A DNA stretch of 36,932 nt from Terriglobia bacterium. Lineage in GTDB: Bacteria; Acidobacteriota; Terriglobia; Acidiferrales; UBA7541. The stretch is taken from positions 1 through 36,932 of the forward strand of contig JAIQFG010000050.1 in assembly GCA_020073375.1 (NCBI GenBank), written 5' to 3'. The notes under the pieces were generated by a model, which worked only from the letters and a program-made list of their open reading frames with translations, was not told where the DNA came from and did not search any database. Positions 1 to 7,892 of the stretch are shown here, one piece after another. Position numbers and translations under genes: made by a program. Positions within the stretch are counted from its first letter, which is position 1, and the number at the start of each line of letters is the position of its first letter.

Positions 1-7
1 TCTCCTG

Positions 8-13
8 TATAAT
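8..13 (+). promoter_or_regulatory. Possible -10 box upstream of ilvB
   Basis: A TATAAT hexamer lies 82 bases before the ilvB start. The matching -35 would fall outside the window, so only half the promoter can be seen. Transcription from it would give a leader of about 75 nt. I looked there for a branched-chain amino acid leader peptide with a terminator and found none. Confidence 0.35.
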
Positions 14-95
14 ATTTCCCTATACTATTGCGGAGACGGCCTGGGGATGGGCCTGCCTCGGCAATTTCTATTTTCGGATCTGGGCGGAAAATTTT

Positions 96-1808
96 ATGAT
101 TAAAACGGGCGCGCAAATTCTGTGGGAATGTCTGGAACAGCAAGGGGTTACGACCGTATTCGGATACCCCGGCGGAGCCATTCTGCCCGCCTATGACGCG
201 CTGAAGTACAGCAACATTCATCACGTCCTGGTGCGGCACGAGCAGGGTGCCACGCACATGGCCGATGGCTATGCGCGCGCTTCCGGGCGCGTCGGTGTGG
301 CCGTGGCCACTTCCGGCCCGGGCGCGACGAACATGGTTACCGGCATCGCCACCGCGATGCTTGATTCGTCCCCCATCGTCTGTATTACCGGCCAGGTGGG
401 CAGCAAGCTGATCGGCTCGGACGCGTTTCAAGAGACCGACATTACCGGCGTCACGCTGCCGATCACCAAGCACAATTATCTGGTCACGCACGCCAGTGAA
501 GTGGCGCGCACGATTTCCGAAGCGTTTTACGTGGCCAGTTCCGGCCGCCCGGGTCCCGTGCTGGTGGACATCACCAAGGACGCGCAGCAATCGACCTGCG
601 ATTTTGACGGCAAACCCGTCGCGCCGCAGCTTCCCGGCTACCGGCCTGACCTTTCTCCGACGCCCACGGAATATAAGCAGGCCCTGGAGCTGATTCACAG
701 CGCCAAGCGGCCGGTGATTCTGGCGGGTCACGGCATCATTCTTTCCGGCGCGATGGACGAAGTGCGCCAATTCGCCGAGCGCAACAACATTCCGGTTGGA
801 TTGACTTTGCTCGGTCTGGGCGCCTTCCCGGCATCGCATCCGCTGAACCTGGGAATGATGGGCATGCACGGCGAAGCCTGGCTCAACACGACCATCCAGG
901 AAGCCGACCTGCTGATTGCCTTCGGCATGAGATTTGACGACCGCGTCACCGGCAGCCTGAAAACCTACGCGCCCAACGCAAAAAAGATTCACATCGAAAT
1001 CGACCGCGCAGAAGTCAACAAAAACGTGAAGGTGGACGTCGCGCTGGTCGGCGATCTGAAATCGATACTGCGCGAATTGCTGCCCAAGCTGAAATCGCAG
1101 GAGCGCGGCGAATGGCTGGCCTACATCGACCGCCTGAAGGGCGACGTCGCGGTGCGCGATATCCAAAATCTTCCCGACAACGGGCATCTCTATGCCGCGC
1201 ACGTGATCAACGATATCTGGCGGGAGACGCTCGGGAGTGACACGGTCATCGTCACCGACGTGGGTCAGCACCAGATGTGGGAAGCGCAATACTTCAAGCA
1301 CGAGCACCCGCGCACGCTGATTACTTCCGGCGGCCTTGGGACCATGGGATTTGCGCTGCCCGCGGCCATTGGCGTGAAGGCCGCGCGTCCCGAGGCCGAA
1401 GTCTGGGCCATCGTGGGCGACGGCGGATTCCAAATGACCATGTCCGAATTGGCGACCATGGTGCAGGAAAATCTGAAGGTCAACATCGCCATCATCAACA
1501 ACGGATACCTGGGCATGGTGCGCCAGTGGCAGGAATTTTTCTACGACCGCAATTACGAAGCGACGCCCTTGCTTAGCCCCAATTTCGTGAAGCTTGCCGA
1601 CGCCTACGGAATTCGCGCCGTGGCCGTCACGCAGCGCTCCGAAGTCGTGCCCACCGTCGAAATGACGCGCAAGCACAAGGGTCCCGTGCTGATCGATTTC
1701 CAGGTGGAGCAGGAAGACTCGGTCTACCCGATGGTGGCTGCGGGCGCGGCGCTCCACGAAATGATTCGCCGGCCCAATCCGCTGGAAGAAACAGCGGCGG
1801 ACGCGTAG
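96..1808 (+). CDS. ilvB: Acetolactate synthase, large (catalytic) subunit
   Basis: The ThDP-dependent enzyme condenses two pyruvates to acetolactate, or pyruvate and 2-oxobutyrate to acetohydroxybutyrate, the first common step of Val/Leu/Ile synthesis in the cytoplasm. The 570-aa product has the full three-domain layout. The catalytic Glu49 lies in RHEQGA. The N-terminal pyrimidine-binding domain is followed by the central FAD-type domain (about 190-330). The C-terminal ThDP motif starts at Gly441-Asp442-Gly443 and ends at Asn469, the classic GDG-N27 spacing. Length is normal for the family. ATG at 96 is preceded by a GGCGGA-like site. The gene is followed after 7 bases by its regulatory subunit, so the two form an operon. 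No ilvC or ilvD is visible here. Confidence 0.97.
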   Translation: MIKTGAQILWECLEQQGVTTVFGYPGGAILPAYDALKYSNIHHVLVRHEQGATHMADGYARASGRVGVAVATSGPGATNMVTGIATAMLDSSPIVCITGQVGSKLIGSDAFQETDITGVTLPITKHNYLVTHASEVARTISEAFYVASSGRPGPVLVDITKDAQQSTCDFDGKPVAPQLPGYRPDLSPTPTEYKQALELIHSAKRPVILAGHGIILSGAMDEVRQFAERNNIPVGLTLLGLGAFPASHPLNLGMMGMHGEAWLNTTIQEADLLIAFGMRFDDRVTGSLKTYAPNAKKIHIEIDRAEVNKNVKVDVALVGDLKSILRELLPKLKSQERGEWLAYIDRLKGDVAVRDIQNLPDNGHLYAAHVINDIWRETLGSDTVIVTDVGQHQMWEAQYFKHEHPRTLITSGGLGTMGFALPAAIGVKAARPEAEVWAIVGDGGFQMTMSELATMVQENLKVNIAIINNGYLGMVRQWQEFFYDRNYEATPLLSPNFVKLADAYGIRAVAVTQRSEVVPTVEMTRKHKGPVLIDFQVEQEDSVYPMVAAGAALHEMIRRPNPLEETAADA

Positions 1809-1815
1809 GAACAAT

Positions 1816-2379
1816 ATGCTGAATACATTCGTGGTGTACGTCGAAAACAAGCCGGGCGTGCTGACCCGCGTGGCATCCCTGTTCCGCCGGCGCGCGTTCA
1901 ACATCGACTCGCTGACCGTGGGACGCACGGAAAAGCCGGAAGTGTCGCGCATGACCATCGTGGTCGACGCCGATCGCGATGAGGCCCTGCGCGTGGAAGC
2001 CAACCTCTACAAACTCGTCAATGTCACCTACGTCGAGAACATCACGGGGAAATCTTCCATTTCCCGCGACCTGGCGATGATCAAGGTTTCCGCCACGCAC
2101 GGCACCCGCTCGGATGTTCTCGAGCTTGCCAATGTCTTCCGCGCGCGCGTGGTTGACGTGGGCCCGGAATCGCTGACGCTTGAAATCACTGGCCCGGAAG
2201 CCAAGATCGACAGCATGCTGGACTTGCTGCGGCCCTACGGCATCCTCGAAATGGTGCGCACCGGCGTGGTGGCCATGCGTCGCGGCGGCTTGATGTCCGA
2301 CCAGGCCGCGGTCACTGCCGCTCCCGAAGCCGATGAAACCAAATCGGCCCCGGACGATAACGTTTCCTACTCGGTGTAA
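1816..2379 (+). CDS. ilvN: Acetolactate synthase, small (regulatory) subunit
   Basis: This subunit binds IlvB, raises its activity and carries valine feedback inhibition. The 187-aa product has an N-terminal ACT domain from about residue 3 (FVVYVENKPGVLTRVASLF, then FNIDSLTVG) and a second ACT-like half from about residue 85. It is slightly longer than the roughly 160-aa Escherichia coli IlvH because of a hydrophilic tail after residue 165. The start lies 7 bases after the ilvB stop, so translation is probably coupled. The usual next gene in many bacteria, ilvC, is absent: the next gene lies on the other strand. Confidence 0.96.
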   Translation: MLNTFVVYVENKPGVLTRVASLFRRRAFNIDSLTVGRTEKPEVSRMTIVVDADRDEALRVEANLYKLVNVTYVENITGKSSISRDLAMIKVSATHGTRSDVLELANVFRARVVDVGPESLTLEITGPEAKIDSMLDLLRPYGILEMVRTGVVAMRRGGLMSDQAAVTAAPEADETKSAPDDNVSYSV

Positions 2380-2465
2380 TCCAAAGAGCGAAGCCAAACG
2401 TACGAGCCCGCGGTCTTCACGCGAACCCCACTCACGAATGCGCGTGACAGCCGCATTCACCAAGC

Positions 2466-3245
2466 TCACCACAAATGGTAATACCCGTCGCGCCGCGCAA
2501 TCTCCACGCGCGTCCCGAACAGGCGTGATATCTGTTCCGGCTCCAGCAGATCCACCTTACGCCCGTCCGCCTGAATTTTTCCGCCGCGCATCAGGACCAC
2601 GCGGTCGATTTCCGGGATCACGTCCGACAAATGGTGCGTGACCAGCACGATGCCGATCCCGGATTGCGCCAGCTCGCGCATCGCCTGGCGCAGGCCGTGC
2701 TGCGCGAACACGTCGAGGCTGTTGCTGGGCTCGTCAAACACCAGGGTTTGCGGATCGTGCACCAGCGCGCGCGCGATCAGGATGCGCTTGGCCTCGCCCG
2801 AGGACATTTCCATGACGGGCCGGTCGGCCAGGTGCGGAATGCCGAGGCGTTCCAGCGCCGCATCCGCGCGCTTGCGGTGTTCAGGTTCGACAGTCTGATG
2901 ATCGAATATTTTCGTGCTGCTGAAAAAGCCGGAGAGAACCACTTCGCGCCCGCTGGTTTCGCCCGTCACGTCCAGCATCAAATCGTTCGATACGATTCCC
3001 AGGATCGATCGCAGCTCAAAAATATTCCATCGCTCCTGCCCCAGGATTCTTATAGAAGACCCTTCGCGGATCACCGGATAACAGTCGCGAGTGATCGTCT
3101 TAATGAGCGTCGATTTCCCGCAGCCGTTGGGCCCCAGAATTGCCACGTGTTCGCCGGCCGCGATGCGCAGGCTGAAGTCGTCGAGCGCGACGTTGTCTCC
3201 TCGAATGACTTGTATATTCTTCAATTCCACCAAAGCTGGTCCCAT
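2466..3245 (-). CDS. ABC transporter ATP-binding protein (stand-alone, ModF/YlmA-like)
   Basis: This is an ATPase subunit of about 259 aa with every motif needed for ATP hydrolysis: Walker A GPNGCGKST at 38-46, a variant signature SSGEA at 148-152, Walker B LVFDEP at 168-173 and the switch His204 in LVTHH. No permease or binding protein is adjacent, so the substrate is unknown. Single-domain ATPases of this type resemble the photorepair/ModF-YlmA group. I place the start at ATG 3245 because GAGGAG lies upstream, although the spacing (13 nt) is long. A TTG codon at 3269 would add eight residues and has no good ribosome site. The gene diverges from the CAP protein gene. Confidence 0.85.
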   Translation of the reverse strand: MGPALVELKNIQVIRGDNVALDDFSLRIAAGEHVAILGPNGCGKSTLIKTITRDCYPVIREGSSIRILGQERWNIFELRSILGIVSNDLMLDVTGETSGREVVLSGFFSSTKIFDHQTVEPEHRKRADAALERLGIPHLADRPVMEMSSGEAKRILIARALVHDPQTLVFDEPSNSLDVFAQHGLRQAMRELAQSGIGIVLVTHHLSDVIPEIDRVVLMRGGKIQADGRKVDLLEPEQISRLFGTRVEIARRDGYYHLW

Positions 3246-3425
3246 GGGATCGGTTTTTCTCCTCGGCAATCATCATAATATGGCGCACTCGCTTTCCCAT
3301 GAACGAATCGCCGAACTCTTTGATTGATGGCGGCTGGACTGCTTGTACTTTCCGCTAACCTGCGGCGCACAAAATAAGAGCGAATCCGCCGAATGCGGTG
3401 TTAAATAATTATGAGGGAACATCGC

Positions 3426-4196
3426 ATGAGCGGAAGAAATCATCCCTGCGCCGCCGCGCTGACATTCATCGCCGTTGCGCTTGCGATCCAGCCGGCGCAT
3501 TCGCAGGATGAGCCGCACGGCGCCGCGCAAACACTCTGGCAGGCGGCGAACCGCGACCGCGCGGCCCGCAATCTGTCCCCGCTGAAGTGGAGCGCCTCGT
3601 TGGCCGCCGCCGCGCAACAACACGCCGCGCGCATGGCTCGGGCGGATGCGCTCTCCCACCAGTTGCCGGGCGAGGCCGCGCTGGCCGACCGCGCCTCTCA
3701 GTCCGGCGCCCGCTTCAGCAGCGTCGCCGAAAATGTCGCCGAGGGCCCCAGCGCCGACAGTATCCACCGTCAGTGGATGAATTCGCCCCCGCATCGCGCC
3801 AACCTGCTCGACCCGCAACTGGATTCAGTGGGCATCGCGGTGGAATCGCGCGGAGGGACACTATTCGCCGTCGAGGATTTCTCGCTGGCCGTGTCCGCAT
3901 TAACCTTGACCGAACAGGAGGGAATTGTAAGCGATGAACTGCGCAAGCGCGGCCTGCGCTTAATGGACATCGGCGCCGATGCCCGCCGTTCCTGCGCGCT
4001 CGACAACGGTTACGCAGGCAAGCACACGCCATCGTTCATCCTGCACTTCGCGACCTCCGATCTCCAGAATCTCCCCGGCATGCTCGACCAGAGAATTCAG
4101 ACCGGTAAGTACCACGCCGCCGCCGTCGGAGCCTGCCCAAGCGCCGGAAAAACAGCGTTCGCCGCCTATCGCCTGGCGGTGTTGCTCTACGAATGA
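3426..4196 (+). CDS. Secreted CAP-domain (SCP/PR-1-like) protein
   Basis: This is a predicted secreted protein of about 256 aa. The N-terminus (hydrophobic stretch from about residue 8 to the AHSQ site near 26) is a signal peptide. Residues 35-155 match the bacterial CAP fold: an N-terminal helix with ARNLSPLKW, then HAARMARADALSH, then AENVAEG, then WMNSPPHRANLLDP and the final GIAVESRGG strand. Bacterial CAP proteins are extracellular, and their biochemical role is generally unproven. The C-terminal 100 residues match nothing I recognise. ATG 3426 has GAGGG eight bases upstream. The ATG at 3411 lacks a ribosome site, and the GAGGG lies inside it. Confidence 0.82.
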   Translation: MSGRNHPCAAALTFIAVALAIQPAHSQDEPHGAAQTLWQAANRDRAARNLSPLKWSASLAAAAQQHAARMARADALSHQLPGEAALADRASQSGARFSSVAENVAEGPSADSIHRQWMNSPPHRANLLDPQLDSVGIAVESRGGTLFAVEDFSLAVSALTLTEQEGIVSDELRKRGLRLMDIGADARRSCALDNGYAGKHTPSFILHFATSDLQNLPGMLDQRIQTGKYHAAAVGACPSAGKTAFAAYRLAVLLYE

Positions 4197-4204
4197 TTTT
4201 CCGC

Positions 4205-4687
4205 CTAATCCGGCTTTTTGTCAGTATCCTCGCCGGAAGCAAACGTCTGCGACCAGGCGCACACCGCGCTTACTTCGGTTGCAGAAAGGTCGGTCCCCTT
4301 GTGCATGAACCGGTAGTCCGCAGGCGGCATTTGGCCGTTCCGCACTAGTTTGCAGATCAGTCCCAGATGCTCTTTTCCCTCCTGCGGATTGATCTGTGCT
4401 TCCCAGTCCTGAAAATTGATGTGCCTTCTTCCTGTGTTTACATCGTGGGCCAGATACCAGGAAACCGGAGCCACGTGAGCGTACCAGGGCCACACCGTGG
4501 CGCTGGAATGGCAATCGTAACAACTGCGTTTCAGCACCTGCTGCACGTCCGGCGGCACTTGTATGTGCGCTTCAAGACTCCGCGAAGCGGTCACCGGGGG
4601 ATTCGTGCGGCTGGCCGGGATGAACTGGATCACCGCCAGGACCGCAATCAAACCAATCACCAGCCTCTTTGCGCGTGCACGATTCAT
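4205..4687 (-). CDS. Membrane-anchored heme-binding domain protein (Haem_bd family)
   Basis: This 160-aa protein has an N-terminal membrane anchor or signal segment (residues 8-24), then one c-type heme site Cys56-x-x-Cys59-His60 in RSCYDCHSSATVWPWY. A downstream GQMPP motif (Met120) is a candidate second heme ligand. This arrangement is typical of the Haem_bd (DUF1271-like) monoheme proteins of the periplasm, whose electron partner is usually unknown. The gene ends nine bases after the convergent CAP gene and follows the HGG protein gene by 49 bases on the same strand, so the two minus-strand genes may be one transcript. Confidence 0.82.
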   Translation of the reverse strand: MNRARAKRLVIGLIAVLAVIQFIPASRTNPPVTASRSLEAHIQVPPDVQQVLKRSCYDCHSSATVWPWYAHVAPVSWYLAHDVNTGRRHINFQDWEAQINPQEGKEHLGLICKLVRNGQMPPADYRFMHKGTDLSATEVSAVCAWSQTFASGEDTDKKPD

Positions 4688-4736
4688 AGCCCCGTTTTCT
4701 CCCTGGAGTCTTGGGTGTCGCCATTTCGCGAGTCCG

Positions 4737-5327
4737 CTAGCAAGGCATATTCGGCATGTTCGCCATGGGGTTGCAATTTCCGGCTAGGCGTTCATCCGTG
4801 AACTGCGTGAACTTGAAATTAAATAATTCCGGCCGGGCGTCCGCGGCCATTCCCGGCAATCGCAAAAAGACAGCGACAGACACGGGCAATTTCAGGCCAT
4901 TCCCCAACTTCGCCTCCAGCGTTTCGGCCTGCGGTCCCGGCACTAGCTTGATCTTCGGGGCGTCTTCGGCGTCTCCGACTTGCAGCGTCCCGCTGGTCTT
5001 TTTGGTTTCCTCCGCTGTCAGCGCCTTGGTGTGGACGTCATACAGGTAAATCCGAAACGTGCCGGACGGCAGCAGGATCCCTTCCAGATGGTGTTTGTAG
5101 TCCGCGGACATAAAAAAAATCCCGCCATGCTTGGGGTTGTGGTCGGAGTGCGCGCGAGGCCTGGGTTTTGCGGACGGGTTCTGAGTTGTTGCCTGCGCCG
5201 AAGGCATTTGAGGCCGCGGTTCAGTAGGCGGGCCCGCCGCCCGTGGTTCTTGGACGCCTGCCAACAGGGCAAGTCCCGATAGCAGCAGGAAAAACGTGCG
5301 CGTGATGGGCCGGGAATCACACCACAT
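4737..5327 (-). CDS. Exported His-rich protein with HGG motif, possible metal-handling role
   Basis: This 196-aa protein has a signal peptide (hydrophobic 11-24, cleavage near AAG), a Pro-rich segment to about residue 58, then HSDHNPKHGGIFF and YKHHLEGILLPSGTFRIYLYD. The pattern HGG, a strand, HLE, then YLYD also appears in periplasmic accessory regions of heavy-metal efflux systems, so metal or ligand binding is a reasonable inference but not shown. The product ends in a Met/Asn/Pro tail with a terminal Cys. ATG 5327 has a GAGGGGG ribosome site nine bases upstream. It lies directly upstream of the heme-binding gene and may be co-transcribed with it. Confidence 0.7.
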   Translation of the reverse strand: MWCDSRPITRTFFLLLSGLALLAGVQEPRAAGPPTEPRPQMPSAQATTQNPSAKPRPRAHSDHNPKHGGIFFMSADYKHHLEGILLPSGTFRIYLYDVHTKALTAEETKKTSGTLQVGDAEDAPKIKLVPGPQAETLEAKLGNGLKLPVSVAVFLRLPGMAADARPELFNFKFTQFTDERLAGNCNPMANMPNMPC

Positions 5328-5653
5328 GAGAGATACCCCCTCGCACTATCCTAACGGCATTTGCCGGTGGTTTCAAATCTAGGGTCGCGCAGTAGATTCG
5401 GAAGCCGGTTCAAACCCGAATTGCAGGCGTGCGATCCCAGCGGCGCCTTGCTGCCGTCTCGAAGTGAAACGCGCATCCCAAATCAGCCATTCATTTTCTA
5501 AATGATCATGATTCACAGTCTCGCGCCCACATTCCTGATTGCTGGAAGAGAAAGTATGAATTGGACGGGTGGAGTAGCCAACCATAAACTCTTCGCGCTG
5601 GTCGGGGTCCGGACGCTAGCGATCTACCAGCGGAAAAGGAGTCTCTTACTTAT
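5328..5653. other. Intergenic stretch before the porin gene
   Basis: Apart from the doubtful small frame at 5379-5585, I see only the porin ribosome site AAAAGGAG (5634-5641). I found no hairpin terminator and no convincing -35/-10 pair. Confidence 0.4.
5379..5585 (-). CDS. Possible small protein, unknown function
   Basis: This 68-codon reading frame lies in the otherwise empty stretch between the HGG protein and the porin. ATG 5585 is preceded by GAAGAG at short distance. The product is soluble-looking, with a Trp-rich middle (NEWLIWDARF). I recognise no family. It could equally be a chance frame, because the local GC bias favours open frames. Confidence 0.25.
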   Translation of the reverse strand: MVGYSTRPIHTFSSSNQECGRETVNHDHLENEWLIWDARFTSRRQQGAAGIARLQFGFEPASESTARP

Positions 5654-7069
5654 ATGAAGAAGACTTATGGGGTGTTTGCAGGAATGTTAGCTATGGGGCT
5701 GGCGGTGCTAGGGGCGCCGGTCAGCAGGGCACAGAGCCGCATGGCGGCTGGTGAATCGAGTGGTGGAAGCGAAGCAAGCGCAACAAGCGCCGTCACTTCA
5801 CCGGCAGCTCCGGCGGCAAGTCCCGAGGATTTGCAGAAGCGCATCGATGCACTGAAGGCGGAACTGGCTGATCTGAATTCGGAATTGGCAACAGCAGCTC
5901 CAGCCACGACGGAGGCTGCCGCTCCACCGCAAGGCCCGGGCCCGGCCGGTGCACCGCCGGCTGCAGCCGCGCCGGCTGCAACTCCGCCGGCCCCCCTGCC
6001 TACTCCTTCCATGTCAGGGCCGCTGGCGACTGCAGCGCCCTATGAAATTCCCGCGGGTCCTTTCGGAAAGATTGAGGTCACTGGCATTCTGAGTGGCATG
6101 GGTTTGTTTGGTAATAATCCTCAGACGTTCCTGGGCGACGGCGAGGGGCACGTGGACGTGAGCAATGCCTCGATCTTCATCCAGAAGACCAGCGGCTGGT
6201 TCCAATTCTTCCTGCAGGGCGGCGCCTACAATTTTCCGGTGGTTGGCGTGCCATTCGCGAAGACGGGTCCAACGACGACGAACACATTCGGCCCCTTCCC
6301 GGTGGGGTATGCCAAGCTGGTAAAAGGCGGATTCAACGTTGAAATCGGCGCGCTGCCGACTCTCATCGGCGACGAGTACGTATTCACGTTTCAAAATATG
6401 AACATCCAGCGCGGACTTCTCTGGAATCAGGAGCCCGTTATCAGCCGCGGCATTCAGCTCAATGAGGCCTACAAGAAGCTCACCCTGTCGTTCAGCTGGA
6501 ACGATGGTCTCTACTCGGATCGCTACACTTCCTTGTCGGGTTTGCTGGCCTATGCCATCAATGGTTCCAATACACTGACCTTTGCAGCCGGCGGCAATGC
6601 CGGGGCTTACGGGAAGAATTCCGGCGCCACCTTTGTGTTTCAAAACAACCAGCAGGTCTACAACCTGATTTACACCTTTATTAAAGGGCCTGTGACCATC
6701 AGCCCGTACTATCAGTACACGGTCGTAAAATCCAACAACGCTATTTACGGCACCGGCGCTCACACCAACGGCGGCGCGCTGCTTGCCAACTACAACTTCA
6801 AACACGGATTTTCCCTCTCCGGCCGCGGTGAATACATCAAACAGAGTGGAAGTCCGGTCACTGGCGAAGCCAACTTGCTCGGTTACGGTGCTGGAAGCGG
6901 CGCGTTCTCTTTCACGGCCACTCCCACGTGGGTTAAGGATGCCTTCTTCATTCGGGGAGATATCGCCTTCGTCCACACCACCAATTTGGTGCCGGGTGAT
7001 GGATTCGGGACCCAGGGCAACAACGCCAACCAGGTGAAGGGCGCGATCGAAGCCGGGTTCATGTTCTAG
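5654..7069 (+). CDS. Outer-membrane beta-barrel porin (OmpL/BBP2-like)
   Basis: This is a 471-aa outer-membrane protein. The signal peptide ends near residue 26 (SRAQ). Residues 55-82 form a short coiled coil (PEDLQKRIDALKAELADL), followed by a long Ala/Pro linker to about residue 115. The rest is a run of alternating aromatic/polar strands (GWFQFFLQGGAYNF, KGPVTISPYYQYTVV) ending in GAIEAGFMF, whose C-terminal Phe is the usual barrel-insertion signal. This is the layout of the putative beta-barrel porin-2 family. In related genomes such porins sit beside ammonium-transport and PII genes, which fits the downstream glnB and glnD and suggests a role in nitrogen-solute uptake. AAAAGGAG precedes the ATG. 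Confidence 0.85.
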   Translation: MKKTYGVFAGMLAMGLAVLGAPVSRAQSRMAAGESSGGSEASATSAVTSPAAPAASPEDLQKRIDALKAELADLNSELATAAPATTEAAAPPQGPGPAGAPPAAAAPAATPPAPLPTPSMSGPLATAAPYEIPAGPFGKIEVTGILSGMGLFGNNPQTFLGDGEGHVDVSNASIFIQKTSGWFQFFLQGGAYNFPVVGVPFAKTGPTTTNTFGPFPVGYAKLVKGGFNVEIGALPTLIGDEYVFTFQNMNIQRGLLWNQEPVISRGIQLNEAYKKLTLSFSWNDGLYSDRYTSLSGLLAYAINGSNTLTFAAGGNAGAYGKNSGATFVFQNNQQVYNLIYTFIKGPVTISPYYQYTVVKSNNAIYGTGAHTNGGALLANYNFKHGFSLSGRGEYIKQSGSPVTGEANLLGYGAGSGAFSFTATPTWVKDAFFIRGDIAFVHTTNLVPGDGFGTQGNNANQVKGAIEAGFMF

Positions 7070-7444
7070 GCCCTTCCGGAGAAGTGGAACCCCGATTCCG
7101 GAGTACCTTGTAAAATACACCCTGGCGGCTCTTACCGATCGAGGCGCCGCCGGTTGCTCTTCAGAAATTGCCGCGCGGTACAGCGTGAGACTGGCGCTAT
7201 ACCGCGCGGCAATTTGATTGTAGCCGTCTGATATTTGATTGCGTGAGCGGTTCCCCTTCCAGAAATAAAGATAGGTCGACCGCGCGGGCCATCCGTGGGA
7301 CGGGCGGCGGGGCTTGCCATGCCTGGGGTTGCTGAAACCCGCGTCATGCACTGGAATTGCCGGGTGGAATGGCCCTATAGTGTAGGGCGCTGCCAGGACG
7401 CAGCGAGGAATCGAATCCGGGTTGTACTGCCTGAGGGAACGCAC
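7070..7444. other. 375-base gap between porin and glnB
   Basis: The place where an amt gene would be expected holds no coding region I can support. It contains a perfect 16-bp inverted repeat (listed separately) and the glnB ribosome site. I looked for a sigma-54 -24/-12 element (GG-N10-GC) and found no good match. Confidence 0.55.
7165..7215. repeat. Perfect 16-bp inverted repeat upstream of glnB
   Basis: Arm 7165-7180 (AAATTGCCGCGCGGTA) is the exact reverse complement of 7200-7215, with a 19-base loop. No T-run follows, so a simple intrinsic terminator is unlikely. It lies 95 bases after the porin stop and 229 bases before glnB. It could be an mRNA 3'-end stabiliser or processing site, an operator or a mobile palindrome. 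Confidence 0.7.
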
Positions 7445-7786
7445 ATGATGACCAAGCTTGAAGCGATCGTTCAGCCGTCCAGGTTTGAAGCCGTGAAAGA
7501 GGTGCTCACCGAATTGGGAATCGGCGGCATGACCATCACCGACGTGCGAGGCCACGGCCGTCAGAAGGGTCATACGGAAGTCTATCGCGGGCGCGAGTAT
7601 ACGGTCGATCTGCTCCCGAAGATAAAGATTGAAGTCGTTATTCCCGATAATTTGGTGGACGCCGCGGTGGACGCGATCCTGCAAAGCGCGTCGACGGGAA
7701 AGATCGGCGATGGGAAAATATTCCTTTCCAAAATCGATCAGGCGATTCGCATTCGCAATCAGGAGCGGGGCGTTTCCGCTCTCTAA
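7445..7786 (+). CDS. glnB: Nitrogen regulatory protein PII
   Basis: This trimeric signal protein reads 2-oxoglutarate, ATP/ADP and (through uridylylation) glutamine status and controls ammonium transport, glutamine synthetase and nitrogen regulators. The T-loop GRQKGHTEVYRGREYTVD is intact. Its second Tyr aligns with the uridylylated Tyr51 of Escherichia coli GlnB. The C-terminal nucleotide site TGKIGDGKIF is also intact. GAGGG at 7433-7437 supports the start at 7445. Starting at the next codon (7448) gives exactly 112 residues and the E. coli numbering, so either Met is possible. A long in-frame extension back to 7295 is not credible. The gene is followed by glnD 106 bases later. Confidence 0.95.
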   Translation: MMTKLEAIVQPSRFEAVKEVLTELGIGGMTITDVRGHGRQKGHTEVYRGREYTVDLLPKIKIEVVIPDNLVDAAVDAILQSASTGKIGDGKIFLSKIDQAIRIRNQERGVSAL

Positions 7787-7892
7787 TTTCCGGGAAATGC
7801 CGCATTGCGGCTCGCGATGACGGCGGCGCTTTCGCCGTCGTGGACGCGACCTCCCGGAATCGGAAAACGGCGGGGTTTCCAGCCAGGCCATC

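Noticed and set aside
47..103. 18-codon frame upstream of ilvB considered as an attenuation leader
   Set aside because: It has no run of Leu, Val or Ile codons, no terminator follows, and it overlaps the ilvB start.
7400..7425. tRNA-like T-arm sequence (GAATCGAATCC)
   Set aside because: No flanking stem, anticodon arm or acceptor stem can be built around it.
7070..7444. Sigma-54 promoter for glnB
   Set aside because: I looked for GG-N10-GC with TGGCA/TTGC context. The closest matches have the wrong spacing.
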